Source: Rhodococcoides kyotonense
Lineage (GTDB): Bacteria; Actinomycetota; Actinomycetes; Mycobacteriales; Mycobacteriaceae
DNA length: 64,000 bases
Direction of reading: 5' to 3'
Assembly: GCF_001645385.1 (NCBI RefSeq)
Contig: NZ_LVHI01000023.1
Coordinates: 353,969 to 417,968 of the forward strand
Shown: positions 1 through 11,445 of the stretch, piece after piece
Position numbering within the stretch: position 1 is the first letter of the stretch
Layout of the letters: each line of letters begins with the position of its first letter
Made by a program: the position numbers and the translations under genes
The notes under the pieces: model-generated
The model's database searches: none
Told to the model about the DNA's origin: nothing
What the model saw: only the letters and a program-made list of their open reading frames with translations

Positions 1-237
<237 letters not shown>

Positions 238-251
238 CAGGTACGCGATAG

Positions 252-2359
<2,108 letters not shown>

Positions 2360-2418
2360 GGTCCACCGCTTCGAAACTGGCCGTTTCTGCGGCATCCAGT
2401 GTGCTCGACACTGAATGC

Positions 2419-3246
2419 ATGCGTACATCGAACATCTCTTCCGGATCGGCCAGGAATCTCGTACTGCGCCTCGGCGCCCTGTACATCGGACTATGGCTGT
2501 ACGGACTGTCGATGGCCGCGATGATCACGGCAGGGCTCGGCCTCGATCCGTGGGACGTCTTTCATCAGGGGATCGGTCGGCACGTCGATCTGAGCTTCGG
2601 AACCATCACGGCCGTGACGGGGATTCTGGTGTTGCTGGCGTGGATTCCGTTGCGCCAGAAGCCAGGATTGGGGACCGTCAGCAACGTCGTCGTCATCGCG
2701 ATCGCAGTCGACGTGTCGCTCGCGTGGTTACCCGACGTCGATTCGCTCGCGGTCCGCATTCCGTTGATGCTGGCGGGCATCGTGACCAACGGCTTCGCGA
2801 CGGCGTTGTACATCGGTGCGGGCATGGGACCCGGCCCGCGTGACGGACTGATGACGGGCTTCGTGGCGCGAACGGGCCTGTCGATCCGTCTGGTTCGCAC
2901 CTGCATCGAGATCACCGTCCTCGCGACGGGCTGGCTGCTCGGCGGCAACGCCGGAATCGGAACCCTGTTGTACGCCTTCGGTATCGGGCCGATCGTGCAG
3001 TTCTTCGTCCATCACCTCCCGACGCTGCGCAGCACGAGCACGGTCGAACCCGACAGCGACAGTGGCGAACCCGCATCGATGGCCGTCGCGTCGACGGGCG
3101 TGCCGTCGGCAGTGCTGGAATCGAAGACGGCGACGAATCTTTCGGCCGCCCAGGGCGGGCACGCCAGCGATACCTCGGTCGGGCCGCCGGAGTGCAGTAC
3201 GAGCAGCGAACTGGCGTCGTCGACGCGATGCCCGTCCGAGGCGTAG
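2419..3246 (+). CDS. YczE/YitT-like integral membrane protein
   Basis: About five hydrophobic segments within the first 200 residues, with the motifs GLGLDPWDVFHQG and GMGPGPRDGLMTGF that mark the YczE/YyaS membrane family, whose biochemical function is unknown. ATG 2419 is used here; GTG 2401 is in frame and also possible. The reading frame continues about 75 residues past the expected end of the family as a Ser/Thr/Ala-rich tail. That tail is antisense to the last 235 nt of glgX. Because the glgX end is well conserved, the tail is probably constrained by the other strand rather than by its own function. Confidence 0.75.
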   Translation: MRTSNISSGSARNLVLRLGALYIGLWLYGLSMAAMITAGLGLDPWDVFHQGIGRHVDLSFGTITAVTGILVLLAWIPLRQKPGLGTVSNVVVIAIAVDVSLAWLPDVDSLAVRIPLMLAGIVTNGFATALYIGAGMGPGPRDGLMTGFVARTGLSIRLVRTCIEITVLATGWLLGGNAGIGTLLYAFGIGPIVQFFVHHLPTLRSTSTVEPDSDSGEPASMAVASTGVPSAVLESKTATNLSAAQGGHASDTSVGPPECSTSSELASSTRCPSEA

Positions 3247-5159
3247 GAGCGGACGTCGCCGCCGTCCACCCATGCCTGGATGGTGCGGATCGAATCGTCG
3301 TGCCACTGGTCGGTCGTCAGTTCGTTGCCGCGTCCGTCGAACCAGACGAGATCCGGCCTGCCGCTGGGAGTATCGCGCCCGAAGAAGAATTCCTGCTGGC
3401 GCAGTGACGGGGCGCTTCGCCTGATCCGCAACAGTCGCGAGACGAACGCGAGGAGATCGCGGTCGGCGGACTCCCAGTCGATGGCCCACGACCGATCCGC
3501 GGGTGCATCCTCCGGCACGCAGTACGCATTGTTGTTGCCGCCCTGCGTGTGTCCGATCTCGTCGCCGGCCAACAGCATCGGCGTCCCGGTCGACAGGGTC
3601 AGCGTGGCGAGCAGTGCGCGGACGTGGCGGCCCCGCGCAGCGATGACATCGGGATCGTCGGTCGGGCCCTCGACGCCGTGGTTCTCCGAGATGTTGTTGT
3701 CGGTGCCGTCTCGGTTGTCCTCACCGTTCGCGTCGTTGTGCTTGCGCGAGTACGACACCAGGTCGCGGGCGGTGAAGCCGTCGTGTGCGGTCACGAAATT
3801 GACCGAGGCCCAAGGCTTTCGGACGCCGCCGCCGAAGATGTCCTCGGAACCCGCTATGCGCGAGGCGAGTTCACGCACGCCGGTCTGTCCCGCCCAGAAC
3901 CGACGGACGGTGTCGCGGTACCGGTCGTTCCACTCCGACCACATCGCGCCGAACCCGCCGACCTGATAGCCGGCGCCTGTCGCGTCCCACGGTTCGGCGA
4001 TCAGTTTGCGTGTCGACAGCACGGGATCCGTCGCGATCGCAGTCAGAAGCGGTGCGCGCGCATCGAATCGCCACGCGGGGCGGCCGAGCGTGCTCGCGAG
4101 GTCGAAACGGAACCCGTCGACACCCATGTCCGTCGCCCAGTAGCGGAGACTGTCGCAGACCATGCGTACGACAGCAGGTGACGCCGAGTCGGTCGTGTTT
4201 CCGCACCCGGTCAGGTCGACGTCGTGGCCACGTCCGTCGAGAAGGTAGTAACCGGGTGCGTCGAGCCCGCGCCAACTGATGGACGGACCGTCGACCGAGC
4301 TCTCGCACGTGTGGTTGTAGACGACGTCGAGTATCACTTCGATACCGACCGAGTGCAGCGCGTCGACCATCGTGCGGAATTCGGCGATCTCGGCTCCTGG
4401 CGTCGACGCGAACCGTGGATCGGGTGCGAAGAACGCGCCGGTCGAGTATCCCCAGTGATTACGCATCCCACGGGCACGGACGCCCGGCTCGGTGATCGTC
4501 GCATGCACCGGCAGCAGTTCGACGGTCGTCACGCCGAGGCGGGTGAGATGGTCGAGTACTGCAGGGGTCGTCAGTCCGAGATAGGTGCCGCGATGCTCGG
4601 CCGGTACGTCCGGGTGCCGGGCAGTGAACGCGCCGACGTGCATCTCGTAGACGACCGTTCGATCCCACGGGATGCCGGGCCGGGGTGCGCTCGGAGGTAC
4701 GTCGGGCGCGGTAACGACCGCCAGCGGCACATGGCCCAGTGAATCCACGGTGTTCGGACGCCCGAACGGGTCGTCCTCGTAGGCGAGGAGAGCCTCCGCC
4801 GATCCGACGGTGCCGTGGATCGTGCGCGCGGCGGGATCGAGTAGAATCTTCTGCGGATTGAATCTGCGGCCGTCCGACGGGTTCCACGGGCCGTGCGCTC
4901 GGATTCCGTACTTCGTTCCTGCTTCGACGCCCTCGACGAACCCATGCCAGACGCCGTACGTACGGCTGCCGAGTGCGATGCGACGCTCGCCGCCGTCGTC
5001 GTCGATCAGGCAGATCTCGATGCCATCGGCGTCGGGCGAGTGGACTGCGAATTGCGTACCACCTTCGCCGACTGTTGCCCCGAGCGGGAAAGGGGACCCC
5101 GGTGCGGGACGATTCGCCGAGTCGGGCTCGCCGACGGTGTGATGAACATTGGACGACAC
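3012..5159 (-). CDS. glgX: Glycogen debranching enzyme GlgX/TreX type
   Basis: A 715-residue GH13 enzyme that hydrolyses alpha-1,6 branches of glycogen or limit dextrins in the cytoplasm. After an N-terminal carbohydrate-binding/immunoglobulin-like region (about 20-150), the four GH13 regions are visible: DVVYNHT (His about 283), GVDGFRFDLA with the nucleophile Asp about 352, LIAEPWDATG with the acid Glu about 388, and FVTAHDGFT with Asp about 459. GTG 5159 is chosen because an N-terminus at VSSNVHHTVGEPDSANRPAP gives the usual family length; the frame stays open upstream. It converges on and overlaps the YczE-like gene and diverges from the ABC ATPase. Confidence 0.92.
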   Translation of the reverse strand: MSSNVHHTVGEPDSANRPAPGSPFPLGATVGEGGTQFAVHSPDADGIEICLIDDDGGERRIALGSRTYGVWHGFVEGVEAGTKYGIRAHGPWNPSDGRRFNPQKILLDPAARTIHGTVGSAEALLAYEDDPFGRPNTVDSLGHVPLAVVTAPDVPPSAPRPGIPWDRTVVYEMHVGAFTARHPDVPAEHRGTYLGLTTPAVLDHLTRLGVTTVELLPVHATITEPGVRARGMRNHWGYSTGAFFAPDPRFASTPGAEIAEFRTMVDALHSVGIEVILDVVYNHTCESSVDGPSISWRGLDAPGYYLLDGRGHDVDLTGCGNTTDSASPAVVRMVCDSLRYWATDMGVDGFRFDLASTLGRPAWRFDARAPLLTAIATDPVLSTRKLIAEPWDATGAGYQVGGFGAMWSEWNDRYRDTVRRFWAGQTGVRELASRIAGSEDIFGGGVRKPWASVNFVTAHDGFTARDLVSYSRKHNDANGEDNRDGTDNNISENHGVEGPTDDPDVIAARGRHVRALLATLTLSTGTPMLLAGDEIGHTQGGNNNAYCVPEDAPADRSWAIDWESADRDLLAFVSRLLRIRRSAPSLRQQEFFFGRDTPSGRPDLVWFDGRGNELTTDQWHDDSIRTIQAWVDGGDVRSYASDGHRVDDASSLLVLHSGGPTEVSLACPPWAAERFVAVFDSSTADGTPVDATAIDAGSPLSLSGSTVLVLRSVGR

Positions 5160-5190
5160 GCATACAGATCCTGCCGTGAAAGCCCGACGA

Positions 5191-6033
5191 ATGTGGGACA
5201 AGATAGACCTCGTGTCCGAACCAGATCCCGATCTCCTCATCGACTTCGACGACGTACTCATCAGGCGAGGTGGTGTGACGCTTGTCGGCCCTGTGACCTG
5301 GCAGGTGGAGCTCGACGAGCGCTGGGTCGTCCTCGGTCCGAACGGGGCAGGCAAGACGTCGTTGATGCGCATCGCAGCTGCCGAGGTGCATCCCACCTCG
5401 GGCGTCGCACACGTGCTCGGTGAAGTGATGGGCAAGGCCAACGTCGCGGACCTCAAACCGCGCATCGGTCTGTCCTCCTCCGCGCTGGCCCACCGCATTC
5501 CGGCCGACGAGACCGTCGCCGATCTCGTCGTGTCCGCCGGGTACAGCGTGCTCGGCCGGTGGCGTGAGCGGTACGACGACATGGACACCGAGCGTGCCGT
5601 CGACATGCTCGAGAGCCTCGGTGCCGAACACCTCGCGAACCGCACCTACGGAACTCTGTCCGAGGGCGAGCGCAAGCGTGTGCTGATCGCTCGCGCCCTC
5701 ATGACCGACCCGGAACTACTTCTTCTCGACGAGCCGGCCGCGGGTCTCGACCTCGGTGGACGCGAGGAGCTCGTCGCCCGCCTGGCCGATCTCGCCGCCG
5801 ACCCGGACGCGCCCGCGACGGTGCTCATCACGCACCACGTCGAGGAGATCCCACCGGGCTTCACGCATGCACTGTTGCTCAAGGAGGGTGGAGTCGTCGC
5901 GCAGGGCCTCGTCGACGACGTCATCACCGCCGAGAACCTGACCGAAGCGTTCAGCCAGTCAATCACGCTCGATCGCGTCGACGGCAGATTCTTCGCGCGC
6001 CGTACGCGGGCCGGAGCACAGCACCGCCGCTGA
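5191..6033 (+). CDS. ABC transporter ATP-binding protein (Rv3041c-like)
   Basis: A stand-alone ABC ATPase of about 280 residues. Walker A is GPNGAGKT, the signature is LSEGERKR (a variant of LSGGQ), Walker B is LLLLDEPAAGLDL and the H-loop lies in THHVEEI. No permease or binding protein is next to it, so the substrate cannot be stated; the subfamily resembles YlmA/ModF-like cytosolic ATPases. ATG 5191 is used; GTG 5212 gives a shorter form with a plausible N-terminus (VSEPDPDLLIDFDDV), and a TTG at 5149 would overlap the divergent glgX start. Position next to serB matches the mycobacterial order. Confidence 0.85.
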   Translation: MWDKIDLVSEPDPDLLIDFDDVLIRRGGVTLVGPVTWQVELDERWVVLGPNGAGKTSLMRIAAAEVHPTSGVAHVLGEVMGKANVADLKPRIGLSSSALAHRIPADETVADLVVSAGYSVLGRWRERYDDMDTERAVDMLESLGAEHLANRTYGTLSEGERKRVLIARALMTDPELLLLDEPAAGLDLGGREELVARLADLAADPDAPATVLITHHVEEIPPGFTHALLLKEGGVVAQGLVDDVITAENLTEAFSQSITLDRVDGRFFARRTRAGAQHRR

Positions 6034-6058
6034 TGTGATGGCCGTTACGTAAGTCCGG

Positions 6059-6064
6059 TAGATT
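6059..6064 (+). promoter_or_regulatory. -10 hexamer TAGATT for leaderless Nudix mRNA
   Basis: TAGATT ends 7 nt before the ATG at 6072, so transcription would start at or next to the A of the start codon. No Shine-Dalgarno sequence lies before this ATG. Confidence 0.6.
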
Positions 6065-6071
6065 TCCTTCA

Positions 6072-6905
6072 ATGTCCACAGCCAGCGGTGCCTCGACCCC
6101 GTCCGATCTCGCCGACGTCCCGGTGCGCGACGCGTCGACCGTGATTCTTCTGCGCGACGCGGCTGCGGGTATCGAGGTGTTCCTGCTGGAACGGGTCGGT
6201 GGCATGGCGTTCGCCGGCGGCATGACGGTGTTTCCCGGGGGAGGCGTCGACTTGTCCGACGCCGACGCCGACACCGGACTCGAGTGGACCGGACCGAGCG
6301 CGTCCTGGTGGGCCGAACGATTCGGTGTGGACGAGCGCAAGGCCACAGCGCTCGTGTGTGCGGCGGCGCGGGAAACGTTCGAAGAATGCGGCGTCCTGCT
6401 CGCCGGACCGACTGCGGACTCCGTCGTTTCGGACACGCGCCGCTTCGCCGACGACCGCGGTGCACTCGAACGACGGGAGCAGACGTTCGGCGAGTTCCTG
6501 ACGCGCAACGAGTTGGTGTTGCGCGCCGACCTGTTGCGTCCGTGGTCGAACTGGATCACGCCGGTGGGGGAGAAGCGTCGCTACGACACCCGGTTCTTCG
6601 TCGCGGTGGTGCCGGAGGGGCAGACCGCGGACGGCGAGACCAGTGAGGCGGCGTCGGTCGGATGGCGTTCGCTGGATGCTGCGCTGGAGGACTGGCGTCG
6701 CGGCGCGACGATCCTGCTGCCTCCGACGTGGAGTCAACTCGCGGGACTGACGACGTTCGACGGTGTCGATGCCGTCCTGGCCGCGTCGCCCGACGTCACG
6801 CCCATCCAGCCGGATCTCTACCACTCCGACGGCGAACTACGCGTCGATTTTCCGGGCCAGGACGCGTACTACGCGGGCAGCACCCACCCGTGGGCAGACC
6901 GTTAG
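6072..6905 (+). CDS. Nudix hydrolase (Rv3040c-like, NUDT7/19-like)
   Basis: A 277-residue protein with the N-terminal strand ASTVILLRDAAAGIEVFLLER, then FPGGGVD and AAARETFEECGVLLA, the two halves of a Nudix box separated by an insertion of about 30 residues that is typical of the NUDT7/NUDT19 coenzyme A hydrolase group. The conserved RE..EE..G residues that bind metal are intact. A diphosphohydrolase is likely and acyl-CoA or CoA is a reasonable substrate, which fits the enoyl-CoA hydratase gene directly downstream, but this is inference. The gene appears to be leaderless. Confidence 0.85.
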   Translation: MSTASGASTPSDLADVPVRDASTVILLRDAAAGIEVFLLERVGGMAFAGGMTVFPGGGVDLSDADADTGLEWTGPSASWWAERFGVDERKATALVCAAARETFEECGVLLAGPTADSVVSDTRRFADDRGALERREQTFGEFLTRNELVLRADLLRPWSNWITPVGEKRRYDTRFFVAVVPEGQTADGETSEAASVGWRSLDAALEDWRRGATILLPPTWSQLAGLTTFDGVDAVLAASPDVTPIQPDLYHSDGELRVDFPGQDAYYAGSTHPWADR

Positions 6906-6918
6906 GTCCGCCTACCGG

Positions 6919-6924
6919 TAGCGT
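6919..6924 (+). promoter_or_regulatory. -10 hexamer TAGCGT for leaderless enoyl-CoA hydratase mRNA
   Basis: TAGCGT ends 7 nt before ATG 6932 and there is no purine-rich ribosome site. It begins 14 nt after the upstream Nudix stop codon. Confidence 0.5.
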
Positions 6925-6931
6925 GAGCGCC

Positions 6932-7711
6932 ATGGCTGAGTACGTGACTCTCGAGGTAGCAGACGGCATCGGCACCATCCGCCTGGACCGTCCCCCCATG
7001 AACGCGCTGAATCGTCAAGTGCAGGAAGAGATTCGCGACGCGGCCCGGGCGGCCACCGTCGACTCGTCGGTCAAGGCCGTCATCGTGTACGGCGGCGAGA
7101 AGGTATTCGCGGCAGGCGCGGACATCAAGGAGATGCTCGAGCTCACGGCCGCGCAGATGTCGGCCATCATCGGTGATCTGCAGTCCGCGCTCGGGTCGCT
7201 CGCTGCCATCCCGAAGCCCGTCGTCGCCGCGATCACCGGCTACGCACTCGGAGGCGGACTCGAGGTCGCGCTCGGCGCGGATCGTCGTATCGCAGGCGAC
7301 AACGCCAAGCTCGGTGTCCCGGAGATTCTTCTCGGCATCATTCCCGGCGGCGGTGGTACCCAGCGGCTTGCGCGCCTGGTCGGTCCGAGCACGGCGAAGG
7401 ACATGGTCTTCACCGGTCGGTTCGTCGGAGCCGACGAGGCTCTGCGCATCGGCTTGGTCGACGAGGTCGTCGCCCCCGACGAGGTCTACAACGCCGCACG
7501 TGCGTGGGCGTCGCAGTTCACGACGGGTGCGGCCCGCGCTCTCGCCGCCGCGAAGGCGTCTATCGATCAGGGGCTCGACACCGATCTGAACACCGGTCTG
7601 AAGATCGAGGCTCAGCAGTTCGCCGCGTTGTTCGCCACGAAGGACCGCACCATCGGCATGGAATCCTTCGTTGCCAACGGACCTGGCAAGGCGGAGTTCG
7701 TCGGCGAGTGA
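6932..7711 (+). CDS. Enoyl-CoA hydratase/isomerase family protein (EchA17-like)
   Basis: A 259-residue crotonase-fold enzyme that hydrates trans-2-enoyl-CoA in fatty acid beta-oxidation. The oxyanion-hole segment FAAGADIKEM, the GGGLEVALGADRRIA helix with the first catalytic Glu, and GVPEILLGIIPGGGGTQRLAR with the second catalytic Glu are all present, so hydratase activity is likely retained. The length is standard. Synteny (Nudix before, methyltransferase after) matches echA17, Rv3039c. It is probably transcribed from its own leaderless promoter. Confidence 0.92.
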   Translation: MAEYVTLEVADGIGTIRLDRPPMNALNRQVQEEIRDAARAATVDSSVKAVIVYGGEKVFAAGADIKEMLELTAAQMSAIIGDLQSALGSLAAIPKPVVAAITGYALGGGLEVALGADRRIAGDNAKLGVPEILLGIIPGGGGTQRLARLVGPSTAKDMVFTGRFVGADEALRIGLVDEVVAPDEVYNAARAWASQFTTGAARALAAAKASIDQGLDTDLNTGLKIEAQQFAALFATKDRTIGMESFVANGPGKAEFVGE

Positions 7712-7729
7712 GGTCGGCAAAACTGGAAC

Positions 7730-7757
7730 TTGTTCATTCACTACCGGATAGTAGGCT
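7730..7757 (+). promoter_or_regulatory. Promoter of the methyltransferase gene (leaderless)
   Basis: A possible -35 element TTGTTC is followed 16 nt later by TAGGCT (7752-7757), which ends 6 nt before ATG 7764. No ribosome-binding site is visible. Confidence 0.55.
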
Positions 7758-7763
7758 GCCCTC

Positions 7764-8792
7764 ATGACTGCAAGCCCACACGACGGCAACTCCGATGCAC
7801 CCGCATCGTCTGCCGCAAGCGCCGTGAACGATCCTGCTCCCAACCCGCACGCCACGGCCGAGCAGGTCGAGGCTGCCCGGAGCGACACCAAGCTCGCTCA
7901 GGTCCTGTACCACGACTGGGAAGCGGAGACGTACGACGACAAGTGGTCGATCTCGTACGACGAGCGCTGCATCGAGTACGCGCGTGGGCGTTTCGACCAG
8001 GCGGTCAGCGGCCAGCCGGGTGCGCAGGACGACCTGCCGTACGGTCGTGCCCTCGAATTAGGTTGCGGCACAGGGTTCTTCCTGCTCAATCTGATGCAGG
8101 CGGGCGTCGCGGAGAAGGGTTCGGTCACCGACCTGTCGCCGGGCATGGTGAAGGTCGCCCTGCGCAACGCCGAGCACCTGAACCTCGATGTCGACGGACG
8201 CGTCGCCGACGCGGAGACGATCCCTTACGAGGACAACACCTTCGACCTCGTCGTGGGCCATGCGGTGCTGCACCACATCCCCGACGTCGAACAGTCTCTG
8301 CGCGAGGTGTTGCGCGTGCTCAAGCCCGGTGGACGCTTCGTGTTCGCCGGCGAACCGACGACCGTGGGCAACTTCTACGCTCGCTGGCTCGGCCGTGCGA
8401 CGTGGGAGACCACCACGCGTGTCACCAAGCTGCCCTTCCTCGCGAGCTGGCGCAAGCCGCAGGCCGAACTCGACGAATCGTCCCGCGCCGCGGCGCTGGA
8501 AGCCGTCGTCGACCTGCATACCTTCGACCCCACCGACCTCGAGAACATCGCGCGGAGCGCAGGTGCGGTGGACGTACAGGCCCAGACCGAAGAGTTCGCC
8601 GCGGCACTGCTCGGATGGCCGGTGCGTACGTTCGAAGCCGCCGTTCCGGCGGAGAAGCTCGGATGGAACTGGGCCAAGTTCGCGTTCGGCGGATGGAAGA
8701 CGCTCAGCTGGGTCGACGAGAAGGTCCTCAGGCACGTGGTGCCGCGCGGATTCTTCTACAACGTGATGATCACCGGAGTGAAGTCCGACTGA
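7764..8792 (+). CDS. Class I SAM-dependent methyltransferase (Rv3038c-like)
   Basis: A 342-residue protein with a UbiE-type Rossmann methyltransferase core: ALELGCGTGFFLLNLMQAG (motif I, SAM binding), DNTFDLVVGHAVLHHIPD (motif II/post II) and EVLRVLKPGGRFVFAGEP (motif III). The N-terminal 90 residues and the C-terminal 100 residues (Trp-rich, ending in FFYNVMITGVKSD) are outside the core and probably define the substrate, which cannot be read from the sequence. It stands upstream of a second methyltransferase-like gene in the same order as Rv3038c-Rv3037c. Confidence 0.85.
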   Translation: MTASPHDGNSDAPASSAASAVNDPAPNPHATAEQVEAARSDTKLAQVLYHDWEAETYDDKWSISYDERCIEYARGRFDQAVSGQPGAQDDLPYGRALELGCGTGFFLLNLMQAGVAEKGSVTDLSPGMVKVALRNAEHLNLDVDGRVADAETIPYEDNTFDLVVGHAVLHHIPDVEQSLREVLRVLKPGGRFVFAGEPTTVGNFYARWLGRATWETTTRVTKLPFLASWRKPQAELDESSRAAALEAVVDLHTFDPTDLENIARSAGAVDVQAQTEEFAAALLGWPVRTFEAAVPAEKLGWNWAKFAFGGWKTLSWVDEKVLRHVVPRGFFYNVMITGVKSD

Positions 8793-8799
8793 TCGAATC

Positions 8800-9972
8800 A
8801 TGGGTTACGGCTTCACCGGCGCCGACATCGACTTTCTGACCAGCGATGTCGGCGTCGCCGCATTGCGCGACGTCGACGAACGGCCGTTGGACTCGGCGTC
8901 GATGCTGTCCGACATCTCGATTCTGCGTGCCGCGCACGGAGATCGCACCGCCGCACTCGTCGAGACGACGCGTCTGCGGCGCAAGGCGGCTACCAAGATC
9001 GACGGAGCCGAGCGGTGGTTGCTGACCGACGACGCCGTCCAACAGGCGACACCGACACCTGTCGCCGTACGCCGCGCGCAGCGTCTCGAGGGTCGCGACG
9101 TACACGACGTGACCTGTTCCATCGGAACGGAATTGGCGGCGCTGTCGACGACTGCTCGAACCGTCGTCGGTAGCGATCTCGATCCGGTGCGCACACGGAT
9201 GGCATCGCACAACGTCCCGGGTGTCGCGGTACTGCGTGCCGATGCCCTGACTCCGACCACTCGTGGAACGGTCGTACTCGCGGACCCGGGCAGGCGTGCC
9301 GGTGGAAGGCGCACGCACGATCCTGCGGCGCTCGAACCGCCCCTACCGTCGTTGCTGGGCGCCTATGCCGGACACGATCTGGTCGTCAAATGTGCGCCCG
9401 GTCTGGACTTCGACAGGCTCGGATGGGAGGGCGAAGTCGAAGTCGTGTCCCTGAGCGGCGGTGTGCGGGAGGCATGTCTGTGGTCGACGGGCCTCACCCA
9501 CGACGGAGTGCGTAGGCGCGCAACGGTGTTGGCGTCGGACGGTTCGTCGTTCGAGGTGACCGACGCCGAACCCGACGACATCGACGCCGGCCCCGTGGGC
9601 GAGTGGATCGTCGATCCGGACGGGGCGGTGGTGCGCGCGGGACTCGTGCGGCACTACGGTGCGCGTCACGGTCTGTGGCAACTCGACCCTCGAATCGCCT
9701 ATCTGACCGGCGACTCGGTTCCCGAGGGCGTCAACGGATTTCGTGTGCTCGAACAGATCAAGTATTCCGAGAAGACACTGCGGCAGGCGTTGGCGTCGAG
9801 GCGCTGCGGCTCGGCCGAAATTCTCGTCCGAGGTGTCGACGTCGATCCCGCAGTGCTGCGACCGAAGCTCAAACTGCGGGGAGACGTCGCCCTGTCGGTG
9901 GTCATCACGCGTGTCGAGCGTTCGGCGTTCGCGTTCGTCTGCGAAGCACGGCGCCCCGGTGGTTCGAGCTGA
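8800..9972 (+). CDS. THUMP-like domain class I methyltransferase (Rv3037c-like)
   Basis: A 390-residue protein starting 7 nt after the preceding stop. The middle part DVTCSIGTELAALSTTARTVVGSDLDPVRTRMA is a SAM-binding segment and VVLADPGRRAGGRR resembles the DPPR-type catalytic loop of nucleic acid methyltransferases. The C-terminal part (RVLEQIKYSEKTLRQALASRRCGSAEILVRGVDVDP) fits the THUMP-like fold. This points to RNA or another nucleic acid as substrate, which remains inference. The gene ends 15 nt before the convergent lipoprotein gene with no hairpin between them. Confidence 0.75.
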   Translation: MGYGFTGADIDFLTSDVGVAALRDVDERPLDSASMLSDISILRAAHGDRTAALVETTRLRRKAATKIDGAERWLLTDDAVQQATPTPVAVRRAQRLEGRDVHDVTCSIGTELAALSTTARTVVGSDLDPVRTRMASHNVPGVAVLRADALTPTTRGTVVLADPGRRAGGRRTHDPAALEPPLPSLLGAYAGHDLVVKCAPGLDFDRLGWEGEVEVVSLSGGVREACLWSTGLTHDGVRRRATVLASDGSSFEVTDAEPDDIDAGPVGEWIVDPDGAVVRAGLVRHYGARHGLWQLDPRIAYLTGDSVPEGVNGFRVLEQIKYSEKTLRQALASRRCGSAEILVRGVDVDPAVLRPKLKLRGDVALSVVITRVERSAFAFVCEARRPGGSS

Positions 9973-9987
9973 TCCCGACGGCTCGAA

Positions 9988-11295
9988 TCAGGGTGCGTAG
10001 GTGAAGATCTCGCCCAGATTGGTCGACGTCACCATCTGACCTTCCGGTCCGACCGACGTGCCGACCGTCGATCCCTGCGCGCCTGGAAGGGTGCTCTCGG
10101 ACAGAGTCTCGCCCGACGAACCGTCGAGCGACGTCAGTACCAGATCGTCGCCGCGGCGGACGACCGTGTGGACGACACCGTCCGCGCTCTGCACGGGTCC
10201 GCCGGCCTGCTTCAGATCGTCACGAGCCCACACCTGCGTGGCGTGATCGCCGTCGTCGCGGATCGACTGCACGATGCCGTCACCACCCGAGGGCACGATC
10301 GACCCGTCCGCCGACACGGACGGCGACGCCGACACACCGAATCCAGCTCCGTACGCCCACTTCGACGCCCCGTCGCCGGCGCCGTACGCGGTGAGACGGC
10401 CGTCGACGTCCGCGACGTAGACGGTCTGCCCGTCCGCCGACAGGACCGGGCTCGACGTTACCGCTGCCGGCAGCAGTTCCGAGGACCATCTCTCGGTGAT
10501 GGAGGGAGTCGCATGCGCATCGTAGGACAGCGACACCAGTTGCGGCGCAATGGCTCCCGGGCGCCACAGCACGAGGTAGATCGATCCCGTATCGAGGTCG
10601 ACAGCCGGGCCCGCGCCGACGGGGCATTCCGGGGATCCGATAGTGCAGTCGTCGAGACCCGTCGTCGGCGCGAGGAAGTTCGTGTCCGGAGACTCCAGGA
10701 AAGAAGGCGGCTCGATCAGATCGTGGATCGGCACGGTCAACTGCCCGGTCTGTGTGTCGAGCACGTTGACCTGGCCGAGATGCGTCACGGCGAGCACACT
10801 GCCGTCGCCGAGGAACTGTGCAGACCGGGGAACGCCGTACACCGGTGTCCGCCAACGTAATTGACCGTGCTCGTTGAACGACGAGAATCCGCCGTCGTCG
10901 CCGACGTACACATTGGCGACCGAGTCGACGAGAGGTGTGGCCGTCGGGACGGACGGTCCGACGCGGTTGCACCACCGCTTGCGGCCGGAGTCCATCTCGA
11001 ACGAGAAGAGGTTGCAGCCTGCGTCCGAGTACGTGCCGACGAACATCTGTCCGCTCGCGGCGATGGAGATCGGGGATCCCACCGCGCCACCCAGCGGGCG
11101 CGACCACTGCAGTTCGACGTCGGTCGATCCGTCGTGGCCGGTGGAGCTGCTGTTTCGATAATCACCGTGCGCAGCGGGCCATGCTCCGGGAGCGAAGGCG
11201 TCGACGGTGTCGCTGCCTCCGCAGGCGGTGGAGGCGACCAGTGCGGCGGTTGCCACTGCCGCTGCTCGAGCGAACGTTGCCCTGCCGCCACGCAC
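9988..11295 (-). CDS. Exported PQQ-like beta-propeller lipoprotein (Rv3035-like)
   Basis: A 435-residue protein. The N-terminus VRGGRATFARAAAVATAALVASTACGG is a lipoprotein signal with Cys at about 25, so it should be anchored on the outer face of the membrane. The rest consists of repeated blades such as GQMFVGTYSDAGCNLFSFEMDSGRKRW and GQTVYVADVDGRLTAYGAGDGASKWAYG, the PQQ-quinoprotein-type propeller found also in BamB. No cofactor-binding residues can be assigned, so a structural or binding role is as likely as an enzyme. GTG 11295 is preceded by GAGGGAG at 9-15 nt, which fixes the start. Confidence 0.8.
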   Translation of the reverse strand: MRGGRATFARAAAVATAALVASTACGGSDTVDAFAPGAWPAAHGDYRNSSSTGHDGSTDVELQWSRPLGGAVGSPISIAASGQMFVGTYSDAGCNLFSFEMDSGRKRWCNRVGPSVPTATPLVDSVANVYVGDDGGFSSFNEHGQLRWRTPVYGVPRSAQFLGDGSVLAVTHLGQVNVLDTQTGQLTVPIHDLIEPPSFLESPDTNFLAPTTGLDDCTIGSPECPVGAGPAVDLDTGSIYLVLWRPGAIAPQLVSLSYDAHATPSITERWSSELLPAAVTSSPVLSADGQTVYVADVDGRLTAYGAGDGASKWAYGAGFGVSASPSVSADGSIVPSGGDGIVQSIRDDGDHATQVWARDDLKQAGGPVQSADGVVHTVVRRGDDLVLTSLDGSSGETLSESTLPGAQGSTVGTSVGPEGQMVTSTNLGEIFTYAP

Positions 11296-11432
11296 CGTGC
11301 TTTTCTCCCTCGTCTCAGGTCGCGTGCATGGTTCGCCGGGCACGCGCGTCGCACAAGAGACTATCCCGGCACCGATGTCCGCCGACGAAGCGGCCGTGCG
11401 GGGCCATGGTGGAGTGAGCGCGGCCGGTTATC

Positions 11433-11438
11433 TAAGGT
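11433..11438 (+). promoter_or_regulatory. -10 hexamer TAAGGT for leaderless acyltransferase mRNA
   Basis: TAAGGT ends 7 nt before ATG 11446. The 137 nt back to the divergent lipoprotein start hold no other obvious element. Confidence 0.55.
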
Positions 11439-11445
11439 GCTCGGT

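Noticed and set aside
5149-5190. TTG 5149 as start of the ABC ATPase gene
   Set aside because: It would overlap the divergent glgX start, has no ribosome site, and adds residues outside the ABC domain.
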